Shown: positions 12,228 through 24,336, counted from the first letter of the stretch. The stretch is DNA of 64,000 nucleotides from Trichosphaerium sp. ATCC 40318 (GCA_038496445.1 JALMLS010000072.1:62001-126000); one strand, 5' to 3'. The notes: generated from the sequence alone by a model not told the origin. A program made the numbers and translations.

Positions 12228-12751
12228 ATGACTTCTATCTGTGTTGAAGACGCATGCGTTAAAGTTGAGTACGAAGTACCAGCAAACCTCGATGACAAAA
12301 CAACATACTGCTGTGCAGTTAAGTTCACCAACAAACTGCCTATCCCAATCACTGATTGCTTGGCTTACGTTGATGTTGACGAAGATTCTCCTTTCCACTC
12401 GGAAGTCATGACTTGCGGAGGTTCTGGTGATCTCGATAAGGTGACCCTTGACTTTGGTCACATCGCTGCTGGAAAGTACGTTTTATTAAACAAATAATCA
12501 ATCAACAAAAGTGGTCGTTTGGATCCACCAAGTTTTTCCGTTTGTCTTTTTATCCACAAATCGGATGTTCATAGTTATCTCATTGTATGTTTAGAACCAA
12601 GAAAAGAGGGTTCAAGTTCGCATTCCCTAAACTTGACAAAGAAATGCCAAAACAAAACTTCCATGGTATCTTCCAATTGGCTCCTAAATTCGAGGTTGAC
12701 TACTCCAAATGGGGCGGTGTTTCAAAGGAAGCTGATGTCACTGCCAAGTAA
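12228..12751 (+). CDS. Small conserved-looking orphan, two exons
   Basis: Exons 12228-12475 and 12595-12751, joined by a 119-nt intron with donor GTACGT and acceptor TTTAG. The junction keeps the frame (AA|A). The product is 134 residues beginning MTSICVEDACVKVEYEVP. The first exon alternates hydrophobic and polar residues (AVKFTNKLPIPITDCLAYVD), which suggests beta strands. The second is basic then aromatic (KKRGFKFAFPKLDKEMPKQN, FEVDYSKWGGVS). The FTNKLPIPITDC stretch loosely recalls an Ig-like beta-sandwich such as the transglutaminase C-terminal domain, but I do not claim homology. Codon use is GC-richer at third positions than most neighbours, hinting at high expression. Confidence 0.7.
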
Positions 12752-13779
12752 ACGGTTGTACAAATACAAATCGATAATTTGTTTGTATTGTATCAACAAA
12801 TTAAACATTTCAACATTCATCACTCAAAGTTTTCCTTTTTTTGGTCTACGAACACGTGATAAGATTCTACATGTTCACGTATTTGGTTCTAGAAAGGTTG
12901 TCCATTGATATTAGTAAAACATGTGTGCTTTTGGTTATTTGGAGGACGGTCTACAACATAAACAAATTGCCTCCTATATCAGCAAAAACCTTTCTTTTTC
13001 GTTTCACGTGCCCCAAAGGAATAACAAAACAAGTATTGTTATGTGGATATATCTCATGCATGACGTTGTCAGAGTAAATAGTTCTAAGCATAGGACTTCT
13101 GTTGTTGTAAGTTATGTCATTACGCTGTTTTGAAACAGTAGCATCGTACCCAGTTTTTGTTATCAAATGCAACAAAAACAACTTATTGTGCTCGCACCAA
13201 ACATCAGCAATTTGACTAGGATTAACTGGGCTTTGAAACTCATGGCTAATTAGTCCTTGTGTCCATCTAGCCCTCCAACTGTTCGCCCATACAGGTTTAG
13301 GTCTATTTTTTGTTTATTAGCGTGTTTGTTAAGATTAAAATCAAGTACGCATACTTGACAATGGCACTAGATACTAAAGCAATGAAAAGCTAGTGCTATG
13401 ACGTTCATCTTGAAATTTGACAGAAATGAAAAAAAAGTAAGGAATATTGAGCTCTTCGGGGATTGTATAACCCGCCTCAGCAGCCTATATTGCATGATCG
13501 TAGTTGCCTTATTTTCAACCTCAAAAGAGCATTGAGAGGGATTATATCATCGGGTTTAATAAAACCTGGTTTCACTGATTTCAAAAAACTACGAAATTTC
13601 ACTTCAACTTCATCTCATTTAAAATGATGAAGATAAGAAAGAAATTTGTATCTCATGTGACGCCCAAAATTACAAACTACTAAGAATTTGAAATGATTTC
13701 TACAAACTCTTTTATGAGGACAGCCCGAACATATTTTTTTGTTTCAATAAAAAAAAGTGAAACACGTGGTTTTCTTTGT
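12752..13779. other. Intergenic region, no gene seen
   Basis: About 1 kb with overlapping short frames on both strands and no coherent product. Two CACGTG palindromes lie near 12854 and 13000. No RNA gene was recognised. Confidence 0.5.
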
Positions 13780-16700
13780 TTAAAACATGACGATGTCACC
13801 GTCAGAAACTTCTTCTTCTTGTACTCCCCACTGTTTTGGTTCAATGTCTGTACGTTTGGAGAAATAAAAACCTTTGTATCCCTCACCATTCGGATCAGGA
13901 TTATGCACAAAGTCATTGTTTTTTCCCATATTAAAAACGCATTCAGTCGTGCTTCCACCCATTGAAACACCTGGTGTTACGCCATCACCAGTATCAATAC
14001 CTTCATATGCCATACCTACAGGCAAATAATTACTTATTTCAATCAAAAATCCTCGTGATCAACGAAGGGAAGCGAAAAAACAAAAAAAAAAAAGCAAAAA
14101 AAAGAAAAAATCACCAAGTGCTTTTCTTTGTACCTAGCTGTTTGCCATTTATACCAAAACTTATCTTTTTATTATCAAGATCTATCCAACATTGTACAAT
14201 ATCCCCATTCTTCCATTGTGGTTCTAATAGAAAAGGTAAAATGAAATGGATTTAAAAAAACGGACCGAAACCAAAACCAAAAACGAAAAGAAAAAAAACT
14301 ATACCTTCACTCCCATAAGGAGTAGGATTAATATGCCAAACTACTTTACGGTTCATATCAACAGCCCATGAATTTTTATCATCACCAATACCAGTTCCCC
14401 AACTTGAAGATGATACACCACGATACTCTCTAGTTGCCCATCCTGAAAAAAAAAAAAAAAAATCAGCACGTGAATCAAAACAAACAACCTCAGGCCTTTA
14501 TACATAGACCATATTCAAAAAACTAACTGTAAACCTTAAATGAATACCGCAAGTTTCCATATATAAAATTTGGCGATAATTAAGCCACGTGACAAACTAA
14601 TGAACAAACAAAAAACTCTGTTTCAAAAAAGATAAAAAAATGGCGTACCGACTTGCATTATTTTCTTTGTGTAGAGTTTCAACTCATAGTACCTAGATAT
14701 ATATTCAGTATCCTTGAATTTACACATTTTAAAAAAAAGAAAGATAACACGGACAAACGAAAAAGAGGTCAAGCTTGTGTACCATTTTCCAGTTTTGGCA
14801 TAAAAGTTTCCAACACCTGTTTCGAATTGATAAAACACGTTTCTTAAACGAAGGCCATCGCTAGCAACAAGAACACAAGAAGATGCAGGTACCATATAAA
14901 CATCACGTTCAGGATCGTAGCCACGTTTGCCTTTAATAAAGTTAAGAAGAACAAAGAAAATCACAAAACTGTGTGCGAAAAAAAAAAAAATAACAAACTG
15001 ACCTTTCATTAAGTTTCCAAGAGACACAACCCACGAGTTAATAAAAGCATTCTTATCTCTCATATGCTGACGTGAAGCTCCAAGAATGCTAAGTATCTTG
15101 TTCATATCCTATTGGTTGAGTCAGAGAGTCAACAATGCAAAGAATTGGTATGTGATTTCACGCACAGGAACTTGGTCGTTAACGGATTGATATTGTGCCA
15201 AGTGATGAAGAACGAACACAAGCTTATGCACTACTTTTGTTGATTTTGTAAGTACAAGATACTTCATTAAGTACTCAAAAGCTCCATATTTAACAAGTGC
15301 AAGGGCATTAGACTCTAAAGAAAAGGCATAAACATTCAATATCATTTTCAAAAAAAAAGATGAACGCATTTGCGAGTTACCTGTAAAGCAGAAAGCATGG
15401 ACCAACGTTAATACTGTATGCCATTCTGGCCTTTCTTTAACAGCCATTACATCACATATAGATCGTTGAAGGATGTCTACCAAAGAAAATTAGTAAACAT
15501 TGTGTAAAGTTTTTTCAACCAAAAAAAAAAAAAAGTTCAGAAACGAAGGTCTTACCAATATCGCTGTAAACAAGTAATAATTCAAATAATGACAGGAAAA
15601 AGTAACCATTATATTCACTAGCCATATCTCTCTCAAGAAACTTCGGAAACCATTTTAGGCAACCACGATCTAGTAACGCTTGTTTTGCAGTTTCTTTTTG
15701 AAAAAAAAAAACACATTAGTTTCACTTACTACTAGATCCAAGTACTACGTACCACTGCGGCCAATAATATGAGACAATAGATCTACAAACTCATCGTCTT
15801 GGTCCGAACCAACAAGTACAGAAAAAGTCCTTTCTATACCACGTTCTGATATGAATCTGTCAATGTTCTCCTCTAGTAAATTTTTTTTTAATATCTTTAA
15901 AACTTTGTTATTAGCGTTATACCTGTCCACGTGTAGTATTTGAGTAATGTGCACGTGTGAACTATACCATACACCATTTTTTTACGGATAAAAGCATCAC
16001 GAATATCTAAAAGAGCAGCAACATCATCTGAATCTTGTATCTCTAAAAGAAAAAACCAACATTATTATCTTTATAAGAAAACACTACTGCCTTAAGAGCT
16101 GATAAGTAATTTTTTCAATCATACGTTTCAAGTGAGTGGCTTCACCGGAACCAGCGGTAATAAGTCCATCGAGAGATTTCATCATCTATCATACGCGTAA
16201 GCTAAAAATCTAACATAAAAACTAAAACCGACCATAAGGGTTTGAGATAAATGTGCCTCTTTCCAATGTTTACCCATAGCCCTCATCATCTTTGAAAAAC
16301 AATTTTTCGCGAGTATATAGAACAAACTGCTATTTAAGCCCGTTCCTTCACGTTCATCTAGTAAAACAAAGGTTACCAAAACACGTGGGAAAATACAGGA
16401 AAAAAAAAAAAAAAAAAATTAGCAGTTTAGTACCTTGTGCAATGACTGACAGGGCTGTTGACGCTGCAACCTAATTGAGGTTTGAGGAACGTTTCAAAAT
16501 ATGCTTATAGAATCTTTTGAGAAGACTAATACGAACCTGTATCCTCCAATGATCGACATATGTATCCATGATATCACACAAAAGGTCAATTATATTATTC
16601 TTATCAAAAACAGCCCACCACTTCGTTATTTGATCGGTAAGTCTCTGACTATAAATACCTGCCACAGTAAAGCATAAAGAGCTTATAATATCTTTGTCCT

Positions 16701-18310
16701 TTGTACTACGCAGTACATCTACGATTTTTTGGAGTTCTAAATAAAGAACACGGTAAACAACGACTAAAAACAAACAAAAAAAAAGGTACCTGGTCCAGGT
16801 TCTTGAACGCTGTGAACAACATTTACTATTGGAAATTCAACAGCCCTGAAACCATCATCAACAGTGAATCTTGTGACCTTTAAGAGGGAGTTAACGTAGT
16901 TCTTCATAAAGCCATTCATTACCTGGGATCTGCTGAAGTAAGCGCTCGCTCCTTTGCTGATATGAGGTCCTACTTTGTTGTTAGAATTTGTGTTCAAAGA
17001 ACGATTTAAAATCGTTGTTTACCTTGTCTGCTTATGAAGCATAACTGGAAGATAGCTGTAGCGTCTTCATCTACAACAAGCCCACGATCATTATCTAAAC
17101 ATCCTCCAAAGTCTATAGAACACATGATACCACCGGATGCCTTCCAGCAAACAGCACAATCAAAGCCTTAAAAGGTTGTTAAAAATTGAAAAAAACTTTT
17201 TTTTTTTGCATACCTGCGTTAAGAGAAATGGCGTTTGTGTTTGGATTCCTGTTGTAGTCACCAAATAGTATGATGGCTTTATTAACAACAAGGCAAGGCT
17301 CTTTTGAATGCTGTAGTTGAAACTCTAATGTAACATCACCTCCATCACTGGCATCACCATCGTCCAGTACCAGAGCATCAACAATAACAACATCATCGTC
17401 ATTAATATCAGCTGCTTCTTGTACTACATCATCAACTGTGACCTCAGCTCCGTCATTAATAAGCTCAGTTGCTTCAACTGATTGCTTTGTAACAACAGGT
17501 TTAGGTATTGAGTGAATTCCTTGATAAGACGCATAAGTACTCAAAAACAACAACCAGCAATTGATTTTAGTTACCTCTTGTAACAAAAACAAAGTCTCCA
17601 TCTTGACAAGCGTCAACTGCTTCTTGTATGTTCCCAAAGCACCTAGTCTTACGTACAGGTACCCCATCACGCGTTGGGAGTTCCATAGATACATCTGGAG
17701 GATGTACAACAAAGAACGTTGACTAAGTATGTTAATTTGGTTATAAACGCATTTAAGGCTTTACAAACGGTTTTTTCTTTATCTACATGCGTAAGAATAC
17801 GTCATGCAGCGTAGGAAACGCCGTTTTGTTGATAAATCGTTTAAAAAGGCATTTAGTGAATTCAATTAAAACGTACGATATGCCTGTATAGTTGCTTGTA
17901 AGTATTGGCGGTAAATAAGCCCGCGTAAGTGTCACGGTCGAGTAATGCCTCACGCAGTTGTCGGTGTGCAAGTTCGCCTGCTCTGTTTTCTACATACTCA
18001 GCAGTTGTATGTTCTTTGTCAGGAGACAACTCTGGTATATTTTTTACGAAATCAGAATAAACACATTCCCTGGTAACGGTTAACGCTCTAAAATCTACTC
18101 TTCGGCATTACCATATCTCTTCTGTGTCACCAAGGTCTTTCCAAAGCGCACATGCCGTAACTACTTTCGAAAGCGCCAAACCATCAAGGTAGCGAAATAT
18201 GTTGATCTAGCGCGTCATTAGACCAAATGAACCTTTAATATATTACAGGAACGCACTAATAATTCAACTGGATACTCTGATAAATCGTAGCCATCAGTAA
18301 CTCCCTCCAT
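13780..18310 (-). CDS. F-box protein with long helical middle and C-terminal SPRY domain
   Basis: Start at 18310 (MEGVTDGYDLSEYPVELL). After a GTGCGT-donor intron the frame continues INIFRYLDGLALSKVV...W, a good F-box. Near 17600 the segment NIQEAVDACQDGDFVFVTRG resembles the first turn of a right-handed beta-helix, as in FBXO11-type proteins, and VNKAIILFGDYNRNPN follows. Between about 17000 and 15100 many short exons encode helix-rich, ARM/HEAT-like sequence. The C-terminus (about 14900-13800) is a SPRY domain: GKWYYELKLYTKKIMQVG, WATREYRGVSSSSWG, CWIDLDNKKISFGING, PGVSMGGSTTECVFNMG. The stop is at 13780. It is most likely a substrate-recognition subunit of an SCF ubiquitin ligase. The number of introns (about 15) makes exon ends approximate. 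Confidence 0.75.
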
Positions 18311-18623
18311 TGATTTCAATGTAAAGAAAGTACTTGATTGTAAGTGTAACTTAATTACATTTCCTTAATCCAATACTGGACAAGGAAGTGCCTAAATAAG
18401 AAAAAAATGAACACAATATCGATGAAGGTAGTGGATGCTCACACGTGGGCCAACTCTTAAACGGTATGCACAGTATTTGCTTCTGTATAGTGTAGCCATA
18501 CAACCACCTGCTACCGCAGGTTTTCTAATTACAAAGTCAACAATGACATTGAATGAAAGACTTATTTGTTTTCTAATATTTATTTACAATTTCAAGGTTT
18601 GCCTTCATGTTTTATTGCTACGG
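18311..18623. other. Intergenic region, no gene seen
   Basis: About 310 bp between the F-box/SPRY start and the end of the next minus-strand gene. No coding signal; presumably promoter and 3' UTR. One CACGTG lies near 18441. Confidence 0.5.
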
Positions 18624-19166
18624 CTACTGAGAAGCCCATGATCTGTAGTGTATCACGTCATTTGCAGCTGCAATATTATCATGATGGCTATTATTGATTG
18701 ATTCCAATGCTTTGCTAATCTGTGAATCTGCTTCTGTTCTTGCATTGACTGTTTTGCTCATAACCTCAAAATAGTATCCCGGTGTGTTAGGTATCTCGGG
18801 GTAGCTGGTGTTGGATGGATTGGAGTACAACTTCACTACAGGTTCACCAGTACAGCACCTTTCTGTGCGGGGTTTACTTGCAAGTGTTGTAAGTTTTGGG
18901 CTGTATGGGTGCGGCTCAAAGTCTAAATCATTCGTGGATTTGTTCGCATAGAGCTCTTGTGTAATAAATGCTGCATGTACTGTACTCTGTGGGCTTTGCA
19001 CTTCGAACCTTTGACTTTTGTACATGTTCCTCTCGAGGTAGCCTGGGTTGGGTGGATTGGAGTTGAAGCTCATTACAATTTCATCAGAAAAGCAGCCTGG
19101 TGTTACACGTGTTGCTCCAAAGTGGTTTTCAAGAGTTGAACGATTGTTGTTGTAGAGTGTTGCCAT
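18624..19166 (-). CDS. Orphan protein with internal duplication
   Basis: 180 residues, single exon, start at 19166 (MATLYNNNRSTLENHFG). Two segments about 80 residues apart look related: residues ~24-55 (GCFSDEIVMSFNSNPPNPGY) and ~104-138 (RCCTGEPVVKLYSNPSNTSY). Both share C..xExVxxxxSNPxNxxY followed by FEV. The underlying DNA shows the same similarity (tggattggagt in both), so it is a real duplication. Pro, Asn and Ser are abundant; no membrane segment or known domain is seen. Function unknown. Confidence 0.55.
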   Translation of the reverse strand: MATLYNNNRSTLENHFGATRVTPGCFSDEIVMSFNSNPPNPGYLERNMYKSQRFEVQSPQSTVHAAFITQELYANKSTNDLDFEPHPYSPKLTTLASKPRTERCCTGEPVVKLYSNPSNTSYPEIPNTPGYYFEVMSKTVNARTEADSQISKALESINNSHHDNIAAANDVIHYRSWASQ

Positions 19167-19641
19167 TTTAGATTGTGTTTAGTAAGAGGAGTGGCTGTTG
19201 TTGTGTGGTTGATATAAAAATGAAAAGGATTTGCTTTTTGATTGATATTGGGTTTTGGCATCCAAATACAGCGTCTGAATGATAGATTCATACAATGCTA
19301 TAAATCAATCTAGTTGTAGAACTTTAAACAGCATGAAAGAAGCATTTGTAACGCTTGAGTCAAAAAACAAGATTCAATCAACCAGATTGATGATTGACTT
19401 TCAATCTCACTCAAGATTGACGTCACTCGAGTGAAAGCTGTTTTGTTTATCACAAGTTGTACTTGAATCATGATTTTAGGTGCTTGCAGCGTATTTGGTG
19501 GTGAATATTTTTGAGGCTTTTGCCTACGAAATTCCAGATTGATTTTGGATAACGGCTTTTCAATCATTTATCAATCATGCCATTCTTACACCATAAAACC
19601 AAAATATACACAACAGTAACAACACCTCTCGCCTTCTAAAC
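19167..19641. other. Divergent intergenic region, no gene seen
   Basis: About 475 bp between two divergently transcribed orphan genes. Several copies of a gattga/tcaatc motif occur between 19240 and 19580 on both strands (for example gattgatattggg, tcaatcaacc, tgattgactttcaatc). No gene is seen; a shared promoter is likely. Confidence 0.4.
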
Positions 19642-20052
19642 ATGCTTTCAAACAATATCAACAACATTGAACAAACAGTATACCAAAACGCCTTCTTTGC
19701 AATTGCTCAACGGATAACTATCCCAGAAACACTCTTATTAATGAGGAAACGGTCTCTAGCTGCAGTAGAATCAGTTCAATGGTCATTGATCCCTTACAAA
19801 CTCAAACATTTATCAATCTTGGTTGGTTTCTTCTTAAACGACTACCTTGTATCTGGTATACCTAACAAAGACGGTGAATTGGAATTTGACGTCTCTGCCG
19901 TCGCTGTACACAGCGCTTACGAGATTGTTTTGTCAAACGGTCCTTTCCCTGATCCTACTCTATTCCCACAAAACGTCCGGCGAGCGTATATCGAGTATGC
20001 CAAAGAACTTGCAAAGGCTTCTTCAAGAGCTCTTTGGGAGATGTTGAATTAA
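19642..20052 (+). CDS. Orphan protein, single exon
   Basis: 136 residues from ATG at 19642 (MLSNNINNIEQTVYQ). The predicted structure is mostly helical: a hydrophobic helix around LKHLSILVGFFLNDYLV and a C-terminal amphipathic helix RAYIEYAKELAKASSRALWE. A central acidic/beta stretch (KDGELEFDVSAVAVH) links them. An A/C-rich leader precedes the start, like other genes here. I do not recognise a family. Confidence 0.6.
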   Translation: MLSNNINNIEQTVYQNAFFAIAQRITIPETLLLMRKRSLAAVESVQWSLIPYKLKHLSILVGFFLNDYLVSGIPNKDGELEFDVSAVAVHSAYEIVLSNGPFPDPTLFPQNVRRAYIEYAKELAKASSRALWEMLN

Positions 20053-20322
20053 ACAAGAACACATATAAATCATGTAATTTTAGTCAAGATAAAAATAAAA
20101 GAAAATCCGTAAGAATTATGTCGCTTGGTTTATTTCTTTGTCATTAGTGTAACAATGTATGTGTAGAGGAACATCACCTCCTTGTAGCCTTGTTATTTAA
20201 TGTTGTGGTACCGAGACATATCCCGTTGATTTGGTTCTTTAACTTAAGGCTTTTCAAATATGTTTCTTTCAAAAAACGAAATTATTTTGACTTCACGCTC
20301 GTGTTGTAAATAAATCCCACGC

Positions 20323-20568
20323 TCACTCTGTGCTCGAGCTATCTGTCAGGGACACATAGAAAAGATCATCTTTCAAATAAATTGTCAGGTCTTTACATTT
20401 TTCGCTATCTGTAGCACAAGCACTGGTGTTCACTAAAATTCTTTCATCAACCATCATGAAAAAAGGTAGCCAGTTCAAACATTTTTTCACCTGTTGTAAG
20501 CGTTGTATGTATGTTTTAACCTCGGGGGTTTGTAGTGCAAACCCCTGACAATAGTATCGGACAGACAA
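20323..20568 (-). CDS. Possible small orphan gene or exon
   Basis: 81 codons, ATG at 20568, ending in an acidic/Ser tail (LTDSSSTE). Contains a plausible helix (TPEVKTYIQRLQQVKKCLNW) and three to four cysteines. Composition is protein-like, but there is no domain and no flanking exon I can attach. It may be a decayed fragment. Confidence 0.3.
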   Translation of the reverse strand: MSVRYYCQGFALQTPEVKTYIQRLQQVKKCLNWLPFFMMVDERILVNTSACATDSEKCKDLTIYLKDDLFYVSLTDSSSTE

Positions 20569-21062
20569 ATCTTAATATGTGTACATGAGACCTTTGAAGA
20601 CTTCCTAGAAATCCACTGCAAGCAATGTTGGGCTTTTGTAACATTTAATTAATTGGCTTCGTTGTTGCCGAATGGCGTATGTTATGGGTTGTATTGATTT
20701 ATAACGTTATGTATGTGCCTCCCAACGAATATATAGATAATTGTTTGCTACTAAGTTTGGGGTATGGTAGTTAGCAGCGTTGGGAGTGAAGAGTTAAGGT
20801 TTAGTTACTGTTGACTTTTTGTAGTTACAACGTGCAAAGAGAACAGTCTAAGTAACTACTTTGTAAACAAAAATAAAAACAAGTAATGGAAAGATACTTC
20901 CAGATGCTCAACACCTAAAATGATCATTTTGTTGGTTTTCGTTAGTGATGATTGCTAAACTTATTCCTTTTTGTGGTTTGTAATTACAACATAACCTGTT
21001 AATGTCCTACTGATTCAAACCAACTGTTTGCTGTCACTAGCACACCTAGTTTATTCAAAGTA
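20569..21062. other. Intergenic region, no gene seen
   Basis: About 490 bp with no open frame of interest. It lies downstream of the PhyH-type gene, so part is likely 3' UTR. Confidence 0.5.
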
Positions 21063-22397
21063 TTATATTACACGTGGTTTGTAATCTGGATAATGTTTTT
21101 TTAGTAATGATGAAGACTGTAAAAGACTTTTTACTTCATCACTTGCAACACTCATCACTGTGTTATTCTCATGCAACCAGTATAGACCTGCAACCATCTT
21201 TCGAACATCTGAATGTAAGTACTGAGCCAATAAGCCAATTCTAGAAGCGTCACTCTACAAAAGAAGAAAGTAAATGTCTGCGTCAATTCAGAGAAGAAAG
21301 ATTGTTTTCTTTCTTGTTTTTCGAGTGATTGCGTACTTTATTCTCTCCTGAAGCATGAAAAACACCTCCGTGACCAAGAATTATTGTCCCTGCTTTACAA
21401 ACAAGACGTCTACAGTTTGGCCAAAAGTCATTGTTTTCATTTGGCTCTTTACACAATGGTTCGTTCTGTGAGTATGGTATGAATCCTGTGGCTCCGTTTT
21501 CAAGGGTGAAATCATCGATAGCTATTATCATTTGGATTTCATACACTTTAGCTGTAAAATCTTTAGCGGAAAAAACAACTGAAAAACAAGAATAAAACAA
21601 GAATAAAACAAAAAGAGCAACTCATACTAGGTGAATTTCTAACGTCTATGCCAAGTCTTTGTATTTCAGCATTAGATCCCCATGGATAGTCTCTATGAAC
21701 AAATCCAGGCAAACACCTTAAAACAAATATCTGAGAAAAGACACGATGAAGAGAACCATAGTTTGTTTCTTTTTTGGGTTTTTCTTGAAATTTCGGAAAA
21801 ACTGAAATAATAGAGACCTGCTTTGTACCCTGAGTGTAAAATATTAGACGTATACGCTCCAATATGGCAATCACTACCCAATATTTTCTTACAAATATCG
21901 ATAACGAGTGGTATTGTAAGTAACTTATCAAAAATAGGATCAAGCTGTAATAGTTCCCTAAAATAGTTTATTTTTTTATTTTTATTAGCTTTTGAATACC
22001 TAACACGTTGTTGCTTTTCACCATGCCATTTTGGTTTACCAGAGTTGTCTTTTACTTTCATTTCCTTTACAATACACTCTCTGGCTCTTTGGACATCTTC
22101 TAGTGGCAATACGTCGCGAATGGCGATAAATCCTAGAGGATGTTAAAAACAGACTAAGTAGAGCTTCCTTCTCAATTTTAACACTCCATTACGCATTGTA
22201 GTATGACGACTAACTTGTTTTATCTGAAAAAGCAAATAATTTAAACAGATTTTACCTTGGCCAGTTAGTATTTCGTTTACAAGCGTAGTAGTATCTGTTT
22301 CTTTCGTATAAAACTCGGTTTCATCAAGCGGCCTTCCTTCAGGGTGAAGATTGTAGAGACCAGTATAGCGCAATAGATCAGAGATGAACTGTGTCAT
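21063..22397 (-). CDS. Phytanoyl-CoA dioxygenase (PhyH) family protein
   Basis: Fe(II)/2-oxoglutarate-dependent oxygenase family. Start at 22397 (MTQFISDLLRYTGLY). Segment FIAIRDVLPLEDVQRARECI is the typical PhyH N-terminal helix. The iron-binding HxD is seen as VHRDYPWGSN near 21700. AIDDFTLENGATGFIPYSQ and GTIILGHGGVFHASGENK near 21400 supply the D-x-x-x-x-NG-P-S signature and the second iron histidine. The last exon (21063-21254) ends in a Lys/Tyr-rich tail. Four to five introns. Substrate cannot be told from sequence. It may act on lipids or on a small metabolite, as this family is broad. Confidence 0.85.
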
Positions 22398-22831
22398 TTG
22401 ATGGGTATTTTGGTATTTGGGTATTATGAATAAACTTGACGTTCAGGAAAACGTGGAGGCCTTGTAACATCCTCCTTTCAGCAAATACAAATAGACGGAA
22501 ACAAGTTGGTAGATACCATCTAAGTGTATACAATACTATTTGTTCCAAATGTTCAATCTTAACAATCACGTGGTGTAAAAACTTCAATTATTTTATTCAA
22601 AAAAACAAGTGGTCAAAGCATTACTACATAACAAAGACACGCTTTACTTTTGGAGCGTTGTATTTTTGCTGTTTGAAGAAAAGAAGATGCTCACAGGTGA
22701 CATATAATTTTGCAATCCAGAGGATATTTCGATATGTAGGTTGACTTCTATTTACGTTATACAACCACTCCACTAGTTACCAACAACAGTTTTGTGACCA
22801 TTTAATTGCTGAATAGTTTTAATTTGTACAG
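22398..22831. other. Intergenic region, no gene seen
   Basis: About 430 bp between the PhyH gene start and the RNA ligase stop (same strand). No coherent frame; CACGTG near 22568. Confidence 0.5.
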
Positions 22832-23780
22832 TTACTTTTGAGAAGCCAATTTGTTGTTTTTTACACCTTTATCAAAGTCATCTCTTCCACAAACAAATGT
22901 CTTTCTACGAAATTTTGTACGGAATTCTACAATGTCTTCAGACTCAAAACGTATGTACAGTCCTTCTTGATTTTCACTTCCAAAAGCTGATTTACGTTCA
23001 AGTATAGCATTTAATTCATCCATGAATTTCTTTACATTCATTGAGGAAGTGTCCCATACCTTAACAGATGGTACTAAAAAAAAACAATGTCAACTTTTTT
23101 TGCAATCACGTGATGTTGCTTTATGACTTACCGTGGTGAACATCATCAGGCAAGAATGCCTTTACTTTTGGCGTTGACATGAAAGCCCCAGTTTGTTTAT
23201 GCAATACATCAAAAGCGATTAAAAAGTCAGGTAATTCATTGTAAAGAACGGCATGTTGACACCTAAATAGGAAAAAAAAAAGAAATTTAGTATAATTAGA
23301 TCGATAAGTAATGAGCGTACCATAACCACTCTCCGAACAAGCAATATCTATAAAACTATCAGTTATAAGGTTCAAACGCGAAAAGGCGTAGTTTTAATCT
23401 ATTTTGGGATAGAGACGCTTACTCTGTACCAAGAAGCTCGTATAGAGTATCTAAATGAGCGTAGATGTAGTCACGCCATTTTAAGTACTGTTGGCGATCC
23501 TATAAATGAAATATCAGTAAAGACGCTTGTAATAAGGCGAAAAGACCTTGTTTGTGACAACGCCGGAGCGTTTTTGTATAACCGGTTGGTATGGTGCGTT
23601 AAAATGTACTGAGACGTTTGCACCATCTACCTTCTCTTGTGCGACTATCCTAACGATTTTGGAGCCAGAAATAAGCGCTTTTATTTCGTTTGCGGACATA
23701 ACTTTATCATCATCGACTACAGCGCTTCCACCAATATGAGGTGTCTTAGGGAACTCGAAAAAATCCTTTTGTGCAGCCAT
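22832..23780 (-). CDS. RNA ligase, T4 Rnl2-like
   Basis: Start at 23780 (MAAQKDFFEFPKTPHIGG). Nucleotidyltransferase motif I is EKVDGANVSV with the predicted adenylated lysine at residue 50. Motif III/IIIa is carried by GEWLW and ELPDFLIAFDVL around 23200-23340. Motif IV is EGLYIRFE and motif V RTKFRRKTFV near the C-terminus. Stop at 22832. About 250 residues in four exons, close to a bare ligase catalytic domain with no extra C-terminal domain. Rnl2-type enzymes seal nicks in RNA using ATP and include kinetoplastid editing ligases. The family call rests on the motif set. The cellular role (repair, tRNA or editing) is unknown, and no targeting peptide is obvious. Confidence 0.85.
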
Positions 23781-24336
23781 GTATTGTGTTTTTTTTTTGT
23801 TTTTGCGTAAAAATAGCCAAAAAATGTTGAGTTTTCTTCTTTTTGTTTGTTTCACTAACCATTGCTCTTGTTCTAAAAAAAATCTCAACGTCTTCACCAA
23901 TTATCTTATGTTATCTCCAACTCGGTTTCAGCTCACGTAACATCAAATCTAATGTTCTGAAGTTATAACAAAGGATTCTGTAAAGGCGAATATTCTTATT
24001 GACCTTTTATCAATTCCGCTAGCCGCTTTTGGAAAAAGAGTTAGCGGTTCGTTTAGAAGATATGTCATCACACATTTTTCAAAGGAAAAGCTTTCTATTA
24101 CACTTGTAGCATTTTCGTAGGATATAAGGCTACTCAAGCAACACAAGGGGTCTTAAGGATATAGCAATCTAACATACTGGTCAATAAATTCCGCTTTATT
24201 TGGTCTTGAACACGAAACAACATGCCTGCCTTTTGCAAGTACTTTTTTTTATGTGTTTAAAGGCTAGTGAAACTCGAAAAGTCACTTGCAGAATTATCTC
24301 TAAACCATAATACCATCAAAAGTAATTATGTCTTCA
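23781..24336. other. Intergenic region, weak minus-strand frame only
   Basis: About 555 bp. A 65-codon minus frame (23949-24146) has no recognisable feature. The minus-strand frame also reads upstream of the RNA ligase ATG to 23900 but is Lys-rich and looks like 5' leader. Confidence 0.4.
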
